The notes under the pieces were generated by a model that was given only the letters and a program-made list of their open reading frames with translations, did not search any database and was not told the DNA's origin. Made by a program: the position numbers and the translations under genes. A stretch of DNA of 64,000 nucleotides from Paenibacillus phyllosphaerae (GTDB lineage Bacteria > Bacillota > Bacilli > Paenibacillales > Paenibacillaceae). The stretch spans positions 124,001 through 188,000 of the forward strand of contig NZ_JACHXK010000007.1 in assembly GCF_014192105.1 (NCBI RefSeq). The letters run 5' to 3'. Positions 43,645 to 52,482 of this stretch are shown one piece after another (within the stretch, counting starts at the first letter, position 1; every line of letters begins with the position of its first letter).

Positions 43645-44619
43645 ATGAAAATCGTGGAGCGTGGGAATGAGCTGGCGACAAGGCTGTACGGGGACCGCAA
43701 GCTGCGCGGCAATCTGGAACTGCTGCGTTATCGCGTCCTTGGCGCGGAGATCGATAAAGGTCTGCTGTTCAAAGCCGTCGTCTATTTCATTCTCATCAAT
43801 GTCGCCTTTATTTATATTAAACCGATCCTGTATATGGTGACGACGATGGTGAAGGACGCGAAGAATATCCTCGATCCATCCGTCATCTGGGTGCCGCGCT
43901 CGCTCTATTGGGGTCATCTGCAAGAAGCAAGCGAGATGCTAAATTATGGCCGGAGCTTCCTGATCAGCGTGTCTCTCGCCTCGTCCGTCGCCGTCCTGCA
44001 GGTCGTCTCATGCGCGATCGCGGGCTATGCGTTCGCAAGGCTGGACTTTCCGTTCAAGAAACTGTGGGGAGCGCTCTTGCTCTTCACGTTCATCATGCCG
44101 CCGCAGATTACGATCCTGCCGTCGATCATGCTCTTCAAGAGCTTCGGCTGGCTGAACACGTTCCTGCCGATGGTCGTTCCCGCTCTCTTCGGCCATGGGC
44201 TGAAGGGCGCCTTGTTCGTTATCATTTACCGGTCCTTCTATTCGACGCTGCCGAAGGAGCTCGACGAAGCGGCCAGGATGGACGGAGCGGGGCCGTTCCG
44301 CATGTTTTTCCGCGTCATGTTCCCGATCGCCCGTTCGGCGACGGTCGTCGTCGTGCTGTTCTCCTTCGTATGGAACTGGAACGACTTCTACTTCCCGTCG
44401 CTCTACATGTTCACGGCGGAGAACGTGCCGCTCTCGATTACGCTCGCTCGGATGGCCGGCGAGATGAAGCTTGCCGAAGGAGCGGGCGAAATCACGGTCT
44501 ATGCGGAGGCGATCAAGATGGCCGCCTCGTTCCTGATCATCATGCCGCTCCTGGTCGTCTATCTCTTCGCGCAGCGATGGTTCATCGAAGGCGTCGAACG
44601 ATCGGGTCTCGTCGAGTAG
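43645..44619 (+). CDS. Sugar ABC transporter permease, pair 2 (MalG/UgpE type)
   Basis: 324 residues, about 45 longer than the usual MalG because of an N-terminal cytosolic extension (1-45, rich in charged residues and leucine). Six helices; EAA loop LDEAARMDGAGPFRMFFRVMFPI. AAAGGAGG precedes ATG 43645. Last gene of the operon. Confidence 0.92.
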   Translation: MKIVERGNELATRLYGDRKLRGNLELLRYRVLGAEIDKGLLFKAVVYFILINVAFIYIKPILYMVTTMVKDAKNILDPSVIWVPRSLYWGHLQEASEMLNYGRSFLISVSLASSVAVLQVVSCAIAGYAFARLDFPFKKLWGALLLFTFIMPPQITILPSIMLFKSFGWLNTFLPMVVPALFGHGLKGALFVIIYRSFYSTLPKELDEAARMDGAGPFRMFFRVMFPIARSATVVVVLFSFVWNWNDFYFPSLYMFTAENVPLSITLARMAGEMKLAEGAGEITVYAEAIKMAASFLIIMPLLVVYLFAQRWFIEGVERSGLVE

Positions 44620-44659
44620 GCGGACATGCATGGCTAACGAAAAAATAGGCAGTAAGGTA

Positions 44660-44689
44660 TTGACACTTTTAGTGTATCGGTGGTAACTT
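44660..44689 (+). promoter_or_regulatory. Candidate promoter of the monooxygenase island
   Basis: TTGACA at 44660-44665, an 18-bp spacer and TAACTT at 44684-44689. The PadR-type palindrome at 44700 would then sit at the transcription start. A second -10 (TATAAT, 44736-44741) with a poor -35 lies downstream. Confidence 0.5.
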
Positions 44690-44699
44690 CTTAATCAAT

Positions 44700-44711
44700 A
44701 CGATATATCGC
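44700..44711. promoter_or_regulatory. PadR-type operator copy upstream of the monooxygenase island
   Basis: ACGATATATCGC shares the 10-bp palindromic core CGATATATCG with the two sites in the padR-family gene's own promoter, and a 17-base match (ATCAATACGATATATCG) with the second of these. It is embedded in a larger imperfect dyad (AACTTCTTAAT...ATTAAGTT). Confidence 0.75.
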
Positions 44712-44748
44712 ATTAAGTTCATAGGAATTATAGGTTATAATCAACCGG

Positions 44749-44790
44749 ATAGCCGGAGATTGCCTTTAGGGGCAGCTCCGGCTATTTTTT
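44749..44790 (+). terminator. Terminator hairpin between the sugar operon and the monooxygenase island
   Basis: ATAGCCGGAG pairs with CTCCGGCTAT, followed by six T. It ends the operon before it, but it also lies downstream of the candidate promoters and operator of the next operon and 29 bp before its first start codon. Confidence 0.9.
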
Positions 44791-44818
44791 GTTGTCTGAA
44801 AACAGGAGGGGAACGTGA

Positions 44819-46153
44819 ATGAGTCAACAGGAACGTAAGCTTCACCTGAATGCATTTCTCGCCGCTACGGGACATCATGAAGCTTCTTGGCGGCATGCTG
44901 ACACGCATCCGGAGAGGGCGGTAGACATCAATCACTATTTGCGTCTTGCCCGGATCGCGGAGCGTGGCCTGCTGGATTCGGTCTTCCTCGCTGACGGCTA
45001 CTGGGCCCACGCGGGGACGCTCGAGCCATTCACGCTGCTGTCGGCGCTGGCCGCGGCAACGAAGCATATCGGGCTGATCGCGACGGTCGAGACGACGTAT
45101 AACCAGCCGTTCCATGTCGCAAGGAAATTCGCTTCGCTCGACCATATCAGCAAAGGCCGGGCCGGCTGGAACATCGTAACGGGTGCGGGACCCGCCGCTG
45201 CGCAATTCAGCCGCGAGCAGCATCCGGAACATCACAAGCGTTATGAATCGGCCGAAGAGTTCGTCGAGATCGTGAAGCGGCTGTGGGACAGCTGGGACGA
45301 TGACGCCGTCCGCAACGATAAGCACAGCGGCGTCCTGTACGACGAATCGAAAATTCATAAGATCGATTGGAGCAGCGCGAATTATGCGGTGAAGGGTCCG
45401 CTGAATATCGCAAGGCCGGTGCAAGGTTATCCCGTGCTGGTGCAAGCCGGTTCCTCGGAGACGGGGAAGGAATTCGCCGCCAAGTTCGCCGAGGTGATCT
45501 TCACCGCGCAGCTGACGATCGAAGAGGCGCGCGACTTCTACCGCGACGTGAAGTCCAGGCTGCCGAAGTACGGCCGCACGCTGGCGCAATTGCAAATTCT
45601 GCCGGGCTTAAGCCCGATCCTGGCGGATACGGAAGCCGAAGCCCGCGAACTCGAGCAAGAGCTGTTCGAGCTCATCGACAAGAAAGGAGCCATCCAGCGC
45701 TTGTCGTCCCGGCTTGGCGTCGACTTGAGCAACCATCCGCTGGATGAACCGCTCACGCTTGAAGGCATCCAATCGGCCGACGAGGTCAGCGGGATGAAAA
45801 GCCGGCATAAGCTCATCGTCGATCTGATCGAGCGGGAGCAGCCGACGCTTAGGCAGGTCATCAATACTTTGGCCGGGGCGCGCGGACATTTCACCTTCAC
45901 CGGCACGCCGCTGCAGCTGGCCGATACGATCGAGCAATGGTTCCAGACGGGAGCGGCCGACGGATTCAACATTATGCCGCAGATCTATCCGAGCGGTCTG
46001 GAAACGTTCGTGGATAAAGTCATTCCTGAACTGCAAAATCGCGGCTTGTTCCGCACCGAATACGAGGATACGACGCTGCGCGGCAAGCTCGGTCTGGCAC
46101 GGCCGTCGAGTATCCGGCATAGCAGCCAATTTAATGAAGAGGTGGTTATCTAA
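44819..46153 (+). CDS. Flavin-dependent monooxygenase, NtaA/SnaA/DszA family (copy 1)
   Basis: 444 residues, luciferase-like TIM barrel. Family hallmarks: N-terminal LHLNAFLAATGHHEASWR, FMN-region motif GRAGWNIVTG (113-122) and QGYPVLVQAGSSETGKEFAA. Family members use FMNH2 from a separate reductase and O2 to cleave C-S or C-N bonds; Bacillus YxeK and CmoJ act on S-modified cysteines and DszA on a sulfone. AGGAGGGG lies 8 bp before ATG 44819. First gene of the island and directly followed (TAA-ATG) by a paralogue. Confidence 0.92.
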   Translation: MSQQERKLHLNAFLAATGHHEASWRHADTHPERAVDINHYLRLARIAERGLLDSVFLADGYWAHAGTLEPFTLLSALAAATKHIGLIATVETTYNQPFHVARKFASLDHISKGRAGWNIVTGAGPAAAQFSREQHPEHHKRYESAEEFVEIVKRLWDSWDDDAVRNDKHSGVLYDESKIHKIDWSSANYAVKGPLNIARPVQGYPVLVQAGSSETGKEFAAKFAEVIFTAQLTIEEARDFYRDVKSRLPKYGRTLAQLQILPGLSPILADTEAEARELEQELFELIDKKGAIQRLSSRLGVDLSNHPLDEPLTLEGIQSADEVSGMKSRHKLIVDLIEREQPTLRQVINTLAGARGHFTFTGTPLQLADTIEQWFQTGAADGFNIMPQIYPSGLETFVDKVIPELQNRGLFRTEYEDTTLRGKLGLARPSSIRHSSQFNEEVVI

Positions 46154-47476
46154 ATGAGCAAATCCGATCGCAAGGTTCACTTGAACGTGTTTCTCCGCGC
46201 AACGGGCCATCATGCAGGCGCGTGGCGCCACCCGGACTCGCATCCGGAGCTGGAGCTCGACATCGAATACCTCGGGAAGCTGGCCCAGATCGCCGAGCGC
46301 GGGAAGCTGGATTCCGTCTTCTTGGCGGACGGATACGCAGGGGGCGGCAGCAAGCTGGAGCCGTTCACGCTGCTATCGGCATTAGCTACCGTAACGAAGC
46401 ATATCGGCTTGATCGCGACCGTCGGCACCGTGTATAACGAGCCGTTCCACGTGGCGCGGCAATTCGCTTCGCTGGATTATATCAGCAGCGGACGCGCAGG
46501 TTGGAACATCGTGACCGGCGCCGGTTCGGCGGCGCACAACTTCAGCCGCGACGAGCATCCGGAGCATGCGGTGCGATACGAGACGGGCGAGGAGTTCGTC
46601 GAAGTGGTGAAACAGCTGTGGGACAGCTGGGAGGACGATGCGCTCGTATTCGACAAGCAAGGCGGCAAGCTGGTCGATGCGAACAAAGTGCACGAGATCA
46701 ATTTCAAAGGCCATACCTATTCCGTTCAAGGGCCGCTGAACATTCCGCGCCCTCCGCAAGGCTATCCGGTCCTCGTCCAAGCAGGCTCCTCGGAGCAGGG
46801 CAAAGAGCTTGCGGCGAAGACGGCGGAGGTCATTTTCACGGCGCAGCAGACGTTCGACGCCGGACGCGAATTCTACGCCGACGTGAAAGGCAGGCTGGCC
46901 AAATACGGCAGAACGGCCGACGAGCTAGTCATTCTGCCAGGGCTTGCGCCGATCGTCGCGGACACCGAAGCCGAAGCCCGCGATATCGAAGAGGAGCTGC
47001 ATAGCTACGTCGACACGCGCAAGGCGCTCGAGAACCTGTCGGAGCGCTTCACGGTCAACTTGAACGATTACGATCTGGACGATCCGGTCCCGCTCGACAA
47101 GGCCAAACCGGCCGAAGAGTTCAACGGCATCCGCAGCCGCCAAGAGGTCATTATCGACGCCGCGCGCCGCGAGAACTTCACGATTCGCCAGCTGCTCTAC
47201 CGCAGCAACGGCGGCCATGGCCATATTACGTTCACCGGCTCCGTCCTGCAGACGGCCGATCTGATCGAGAAGTGGTTCACGAACCATGCCGCGGACGGCT
47301 TCAACGTCCTGCCGCAGCTCTTCCCGACCGGACTTGAGACGTTCGTGGACAAAGTCATACCGGAATTGCAGAACCGCGGCTTGTTCCGCACGGAATATGA
47401 GGGCACGACGCTGCGAGAAAGTCTGGGACTGAAGCGTCCGGCTAACGTTCGTTTCCTGCAGGGCAAGAGCAGCTAA
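46154..47476 (+). CDS. Flavin-dependent monooxygenase, NtaA/SnaA/DszA family (copy 2)
   Basis: 440 residues. The same block order as copy 1: VHLNVFLRATGHHAGAWR, FASLDYISSGRAGWNIVTG, PPQGYPVLVQAGSS. The substrate-side region (about 290-380) differs most from copy 1 (KALENLSERFTVNLNDYDLD, then FTIRQLLYRSNGGHGHITF) and is nearer to copy 4. ATG 46154 abuts the stop of copy 1; AGAGGTGG within the end of that gene serves as ribosome binding site. Confidence 0.92.
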   Translation: MSKSDRKVHLNVFLRATGHHAGAWRHPDSHPELELDIEYLGKLAQIAERGKLDSVFLADGYAGGGSKLEPFTLLSALATVTKHIGLIATVGTVYNEPFHVARQFASLDYISSGRAGWNIVTGAGSAAHNFSRDEHPEHAVRYETGEEFVEVVKQLWDSWEDDALVFDKQGGKLVDANKVHEINFKGHTYSVQGPLNIPRPPQGYPVLVQAGSSEQGKELAAKTAEVIFTAQQTFDAGREFYADVKGRLAKYGRTADELVILPGLAPIVADTEAEARDIEEELHSYVDTRKALENLSERFTVNLNDYDLDDPVPLDKAKPAEEFNGIRSRQEVIIDAARRENFTIRQLLYRSNGGHGHITFTGSVLQTADLIEKWFTNHAADGFNVLPQLFPTGLETFVDKVIPELQNRGLFRTEYEGTTLRESLGLKRPANVRFLQGKSS

Positions 47477-47506
47477 TTACAACATGTTAGAGAGGGGTCA
47501 TTCCAG

Positions 47507-48904
47507 ATGACAATCAAATTAAAATCCACATTGGCCGTCCTGGCGCTAAGCACGGCGCTGACTGCATGCTCGAGCGGAGGCAATGAGCCGGCGGCTTCAT
47601 CCGGCTCGGGCGAGACCGCATCGGGTTCGGGCACGGAAGCAGCCGCAACGAACCAAGCGGGTTCAGCGGGCGGCGACTTCAAGAAGCTCGGCGACGAACC
47701 TTTGAAACTGACGTTATACAGCACGGGAGCCACGTTTACGGACGTCGAATTCGAAGCGATGATCGCGGGGCCGATCCATGCGAAATATCCGAACGTCACG
47801 ATCGAACGGATTACGCCGGCGGCCACGACGACGCCCGAAGAAGTGCTCTCGACGCATGTGCCGGATATCATCTTCGGCAGCGTGCAGCAGCGCGTCATTC
47901 GGACCGGCGTGTATCAAGATCTGCGCGATCTCATCAAGAAGCATAATTTCGACCTGAGCCGGCTGAAGCCGGTCGGGATCAATTACATAACGGAAATCAC
48001 GAAAGGGGAAGGCGACGCGATTCTCGCGCTCCCGTTCAACATCAACCAGCACATCATGTATTACAACAAGGACATCTTCGATAAGTTCGGCGTTCCTTAC
48101 CCGACGGAGAAGCAGTTGACGTGGGACGAAGCGATCGAGCTCGGCACGCAGCTGACTCGCACGGAGAACGGCGTAAACTACGTCGGCCTGGTCGTGGATA
48201 ACTTGACCGGACTTTCCAAGTCGCTGGGCCTCCCGTACTTGGACCGCGAGACGGGGCAAGCCGCGCTCGATACGCCGGAGTGGCTGCGCGTATTCGAGAC
48301 GGCGAAGAAGCTGTACGAGATACCGGGATACGTGACGCCTGACGGGACATGGGATTGGACGCGGGACCACTTCATGAAAGACCAGAATATCGCGATGCGC
48401 GTCGCTTGGCTCGCGAACATGGTCGGTCCGCTCGAGGAATTGCGCCAACAAGGCGTGGAGTTCAACTGGGATATCGCGCCGGCGCCGAATTTCGAGGATC
48501 AGCTCGGCAAGACGCGCGAAGCGCAGATCCATTCGATCGCCATCAACAGCCAAAGCCCGCATCAGGACGAAGCATTCCAGGTCATCGCGGAGATATTGTC
48601 GGATGACGGTCAGCGAATCATCGCGAAGAACGGCCGCGTACCGGCCATTATTAATCCGGAACTGGAGAAGGACTACGGCGCGGACATCCCGGTGCTGCAA
48701 GGAAAAACGGTGCAGAACGTGTTCATCGGAGAGCCGCTGCAAGAGCACTATATCCACCCGTACGAGTCAGAAATCTCGAAGCATTTGAAAACGGCGGCCG
48801 AAGATCTGGCGGTGGGAGGACTTGACGTCAACTCGGCGATCCGCAAGGCGACCGATGCGATCAATAAAGACGTGGAGACGCTGAAGACGACGATCGGCCA
48901 GTAA
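47507..48904 (+). CDS. Sugar-type ABC substrate-binding lipoprotein without permease (copy 1)
   Basis: 465 residues, lipobox LTAC (Cys21), Ser/Gly/Ala linker to about 60, then a family-1 solute-binding fold (LTLYSTGATFTDVEFEAMIAG, NINQHIMYYNKDIFDKFGVPY, FMKDQNIAMRVAWLANMVGPL). GAGAGGGG precedes ATG 47507. No permease or ATPase gene lies in this operon. The nearest unpaired permeases are those at 42756-44619. It is clearly paralogous to the protein at 50278. Confidence 0.9.
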   Translation: MTIKLKSTLAVLALSTALTACSSGGNEPAASSGSGETASGSGTEAAATNQAGSAGGDFKKLGDEPLKLTLYSTGATFTDVEFEAMIAGPIHAKYPNVTIERITPAATTTPEEVLSTHVPDIIFGSVQQRVIRTGVYQDLRDLIKKHNFDLSRLKPVGINYITEITKGEGDAILALPFNINQHIMYYNKDIFDKFGVPYPTEKQLTWDEAIELGTQLTRTENGVNYVGLVVDNLTGLSKSLGLPYLDRETGQAALDTPEWLRVFETAKKLYEIPGYVTPDGTWDWTRDHFMKDQNIAMRVAWLANMVGPLEELRQQGVEFNWDIAPAPNFEDQLGKTREAQIHSIAINSQSPHQDEAFQVIAEILSDDGQRIIAKNGRVPAIINPELEKDYGADIPVLQGKTVQNVFIGEPLQEHYIHPYESEISKHLKTAAEDLAVGGLDVNSAIRKATDAINKDVETLKTTIGQ

Positions 48905-48934
48905 CACGATAGCTATAGCAGGAGGGTAAGAACG

Positions 48935-50257
48935 ATGAGCCATAGCCAAAGAAAGCTTCATCTCAACGCATTCTTATACGGGACCGGCCACCATGAGGCA
49001 TCATGGCGGCTTCCCGAAACTTCGCCGGAACGCAATCTCGATTTCGAGCACGTGCTGAACATCGTGCAGACGGCTGAACGTGGCTTGATGGACTCCGTCT
49101 TTCTTGCCGACGGATATGTGGGCCGCTCCAACAAACTGGAGCCGTTCACGCAGCTCGCGGCGTTGGCGAGCCGAACCAAACATATCGGGCTGATCGCCAC
49201 GGTGGGCACGACGTATAACGAACCGTTCCATGTCGCGCGCAAATTCGCCTCGCTCGATCATATTAGCAAGGGGCGCGCAGGCTGGAATATCGTGACGGGA
49301 TCCGGATCGGCGGCGCACAATTTCGGCAGGGACGAACACCCCGAGCATGCCCTCCGTTACGAGGAAGCCGATGAGTTCGTGGAAGTAACCAAGCAGCTGT
49401 GGGACAGCTGGGAAGACGACGCCGTGATCAACGACAAGAGCGCCGGAACCCGCATCGTCGGCAGCAAGGTCCATACGATCGATTACGAAGGCAAGCATTA
49501 CAACGTCAAGGGCCCGCTGAGCATCGCGCGGCCGCCGCAAGGCTATCCCGTGCTGGTCCAAGCGGGTTCCTCCGAGACGGGGAAGGAATTCGCGGCCAAA
49601 GTCGCCGAGGCGATCTTCACGGCGCACCAGAGCATCGGCAGCGCGCAAGCTTTCTATCAGGACGTGAAATCGAGATTGGCCAAATACGGCCGGACGCCGG
49701 ATCAGCTGAAAATTCTGCCGGGCGTCAGCCCGATCATCGCGGATACGGTAGCCGAAGCGAAGGAAATAGAGAACCAGCTGTTCGAGTACATCAACAAAGA
49801 CGGCGCGGTCAAACGGCTCTCCGAACGGCTCGGCATCGACCTGTCCGATCATCCTCTCGATGAACCGATAACGCTCGACGGCGCCCGCAGCACAGACGAG
49901 GTGAACGGCAACAAAAGCCGCCATCAATTAATCGTGGACTTGATCCAAGACGAGAATTTGACGCTGCGCCAGGTCATCAACCGGCTGGGCGGGGCTAGAG
50001 GGCACTTCACGTTCACGGGCACGCCGCTGCAGCTGGCCGATCTGATCGAATCCTGGTTCTTGAATGGCGCCGCCGATGGCTTCAACGTCATGCCGCAGAT
50101 TTACCCGAGCGGGTTGGAGCGTTTCGTCGACAAAGTCATTCCCGAGTTGCAGAACCGGGGGTTGTTCCGCACCGAATACGAAGGGCGCACGCTGCGGGAG
50201 AATCTGGGGCTCGCAAGGCCGGCGAACACCAGTCACTGGCCAAAAGCGGTCAACTGA
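48935..50257 (+). CDS. Flavin-dependent monooxygenase, NtaA/SnaA/DszA family (copy 3)
   Basis: 440 residues, closest by eye to copy 1: LHLNAFLYGTGHHEASWR, GRAGWNIVTGSGSAAHNF, RLGIDLSDHPLDEPITLDG, LTLRQVINRLGGARGHFTF. GGAGGG lies before ATG 48935, 30 bp after the SBP gene. The repeated order monooxygenase-SBP-monooxygenase-SBP points to duplication of a two-gene module. Confidence 0.92.
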   Translation: MSHSQRKLHLNAFLYGTGHHEASWRLPETSPERNLDFEHVLNIVQTAERGLMDSVFLADGYVGRSNKLEPFTQLAALASRTKHIGLIATVGTTYNEPFHVARKFASLDHISKGRAGWNIVTGSGSAAHNFGRDEHPEHALRYEEADEFVEVTKQLWDSWEDDAVINDKSAGTRIVGSKVHTIDYEGKHYNVKGPLSIARPPQGYPVLVQAGSSETGKEFAAKVAEAIFTAHQSIGSAQAFYQDVKSRLAKYGRTPDQLKILPGVSPIIADTVAEAKEIENQLFEYINKDGAVKRLSERLGIDLSDHPLDEPITLDGARSTDEVNGNKSRHQLIVDLIQDENLTLRQVINRLGGARGHFTFTGTPLQLADLIESWFLNGAADGFNVMPQIYPSGLERFVDKVIPELQNRGLFRTEYEGRTLRENLGLARPANTSHWPKAVN

Positions 50258-50277
50258 CGCCGAGGAGAGAAGATACC

Positions 50278-51672
50278 GTGAAGAAATTAGCAAGCGGAGC
50301 GGCATTGGCGATCATCGCCATGCTCATGGCAGCGTGCGGAAATGACGCCGGCGGGAATGCGGGCAACGCGGAAGGCAGCGGGAACTCGGCGAATTCGGCA
50401 GCGCCCGCGAAGACTGAGCAAGCCGAGCCGGCAACGTTCAAGAAACTTGGCGACGAACCGCTGACGCTGACTTTCTATAACACGAGCGGCACATTCCCGG
50501 ATACGGAATTCAAGACGCTGATCGCGGACCCGATCAAGAAGAAATATCCGAACGTCACGATCGAGCGGATTACGACGGCGGCGGAAACGACAGCCGAAGA
50601 GGTATTGTCTACCCATACGCCGGATATCATCTATTCCTCGTCCTCGTCGCATCAGAAGATTATCCGTACGGGCGCTTACGAGGATCTGAGGGAGCTGATC
50701 GAGCGGCATCATTTTGACACGAGCCGGATCAAGCCGATCCTATTCGACTACATCACGGAGATCACTAAGGGCAAGGGCGATCAGATCTATGCGATCCCGT
50801 TCAATGCCAATCAGCACGTGCTCTATTACAACAAGGATATATTCGATAAGTTCGGCGTGGACTACCCGACGGATCAGCAATTGACCTGGGATCAAGTGCT
50901 CGAGATCGCCCAGAAATTGACGCGCACCGAGAACGGGGTGCATTACATCGGGTTATCCGTGGACAATTTGACGGGGCTGGCCAAAGGGCTCGGGCTGCCT
51001 TATGTCGACCGCGAGACGGGGAATGCGGCCTTGGATACGCCGGAATGGCTGCGGATCTTCGAGCTGAACAAGCGGATCTTCGAGATCCCGGGCTACGTTA
51101 CGCCGGATGGCACATGGAACTGGGGGCGAGATCAGTTCATGAAGGACCAGGTCGTGGCGATGCGCGTCACGTGGCTGGCCAACATGGTAGGCCCGCTCGA
51201 GGAATTAAGGCAGCAGGGCGTTGAGTTCAACTGGGACATCGCGCCGGCGCCGAACTTTGAAGATCAGCTGGGCAAGACGAGAGAGGCGCAGATTCACTCC
51301 CTATCCGTCAACAGCCAGAGCAAGCACAAGGACGAAGCATTCCAGGTCATTGCGGAGATTCTCTCCGATGACGGCCAGCGCATCCTGGCGCGGAACGGCC
51401 GCGTGCCGGCGGTCATCAATCCGGAACTGGAAAAGGAATACGGCCTCGATATTCCGGTATTGCAAGGCAAATCGGTGCAGAACGTCTTCATCGGCACGCC
51501 GCTGCAGGAGCACTACATCCACCCTTACGAGCTGGAGATCGGCAGCCGGTTAACAGAAGCCGCCGAGGATCTGGCCGTCAAAGGACTGGACGTCAACTCC
51601 GCGATCCGCAAAGCGACGGATGCCATTAACAAGGATGTCGAGACGCTTCGCACAACGCTTGGTCAGCAATAA
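50278..51672 (+). CDS. Sugar-type ABC substrate-binding lipoprotein without permease (copy 2)
   Basis: 464 residues from GTG 50278 after GAGGAGAG. Lipobox MAAC (Cys20), Asn/Gly/Ser linker, then the same fold as the protein at 47507; the stretch from LTWDQVLEIAQKLTRTENG to the C-terminus is nearly co-linear, including VEFNWDIAPAPNFEDQLGKT. Differences cluster in the first 120 residues, so the two may bind related but distinct ligands. Confidence 0.9.
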   Translation: MKKLASGAALAIIAMLMAACGNDAGGNAGNAEGSGNSANSAAPAKTEQAEPATFKKLGDEPLTLTFYNTSGTFPDTEFKTLIADPIKKKYPNVTIERITTAAETTAEEVLSTHTPDIIYSSSSSHQKIIRTGAYEDLRELIERHHFDTSRIKPILFDYITEITKGKGDQIYAIPFNANQHVLYYNKDIFDKFGVDYPTDQQLTWDQVLEIAQKLTRTENGVHYIGLSVDNLTGLAKGLGLPYVDRETGNAALDTPEWLRIFELNKRIFEIPGYVTPDGTWNWGRDQFMKDQVVAMRVTWLANMVGPLEELRQQGVEFNWDIAPAPNFEDQLGKTREAQIHSLSVNSQSKHKDEAFQVIAEILSDDGQRILARNGRVPAVINPELEKEYGLDIPVLQGKSVQNVFIGTPLQEHYIHPYELEIGSRLTEAAEDLAVKGLDVNSAIRKATDAINKDVETLRTTLGQQ

Positions 51673-51698
51673 CGGCGGTCATTAGGGGAGGAGAACCA

Positions 51699-52451
51699 AT
51701 GAACGAAACGATTACCCTTATTAAAGGACACCGCTCGATCCGCAAGTATAAGGATACGCCGATTCCGGATGAGCATCTGAAGGAAATTCTGCTGTCCGGG
51801 CAGGCGGCCTCGACTTCATCAAATATCCAAGCTTACAGCGTCATCGCGATCAAGGACCCGGAGAAGAAACGCAAGCTTGCCGAACTGTCCGGCAATCAGC
51901 AGCAAATCGTGGAGAGTCCCGTGTTGCTCGTCTGGTTGGCGGATGTGCGCAAGATCCAGAACGCGATTCGCCAGCACGAGGATGTCGAGCTGGAGCAGAA
52001 CGTCGAGCTGTTCCTGCTCGGCACGATCGATGCCACGCTTGCCGCCCAGAACGCAGCGATCGCCGCGGAATCGCTCGGTTACGGCATCGTGTACATCGGC
52101 GGGATCCGCAACAACCCGCAAGAGGTGACCGAGCTGCTCGAACTGCCGCCGCTCGTCTATCCGGTATTCGGCCTATGCGTCGGCATACCGGATCAAGAGC
52201 CGGACCTCCGGCCGCGGTTGCCGCTTGCGGCGGTCTATCACGAAGAGGTCTACAGCGAAGCCGGCCTCGCGGATGAGATCGCGGCCTACGATGCAATTAC
52301 CAAACATTATTATGCGACGCGCAAAGGCGGGGGCAGAGGCGGCGACCAAGAGACGGTCTGGTCGCGGGAGATGCTGCGCCGGTTCAATTCGGGCCGGAAC
52401 CGCGGCCATCTGCGGGACTATCTGTCCGGCCAAGGCTTCAAGCTGAAGTAA
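51699..52451 (+). CDS. NfsA/NfrA-like NADPH flavin oxidoreductase (nitroreductase family)
   Basis: 250 residues. FMN-binding start KGHRSIRKYKDTPIPDEHL (9-27), TSSNIQAYSVIAI, the central SLGYGIVYIGGIRNNPQEV block and the C-terminal NfsA-type phosphate-binding tail (RNRGHLRDYLSGQGF). GGGGAGG precedes ATG 51699. In this operon it most likely supplies reduced FMN to the four monooxygenases, which lack their own reductase. Nitro- or quinone-reductase activity would also be usual for the family. Confidence 0.9.
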   Translation: MNETITLIKGHRSIRKYKDTPIPDEHLKEILLSGQAASTSSNIQAYSVIAIKDPEKKRKLAELSGNQQQIVESPVLLVWLADVRKIQNAIRQHEDVELEQNVELFLLGTIDATLAAQNAAIAAESLGYGIVYIGGIRNNPQEVTELLELPPLVYPVFGLCVGIPDQEPDLRPRLPLAAVYHEEVYSEAGLADEIAAYDAITKHYYATRKGGGRGGDQETVWSREMLRRFNSGRNRGHLRDYLSGQGFKLK

Positions 52452-52482
52452 TCGTCAACATCCTTAGAGAGAGGTGTAGCAA

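Noticed and set aside
44736..44741. Primary promoter of the monooxygenase island at TATAAT
   Set aside because: The -10 is perfect, but the -35 (TTAAGT) is poor and a transcript from there would begin with the terminator hairpin; kept only as a secondary candidate.
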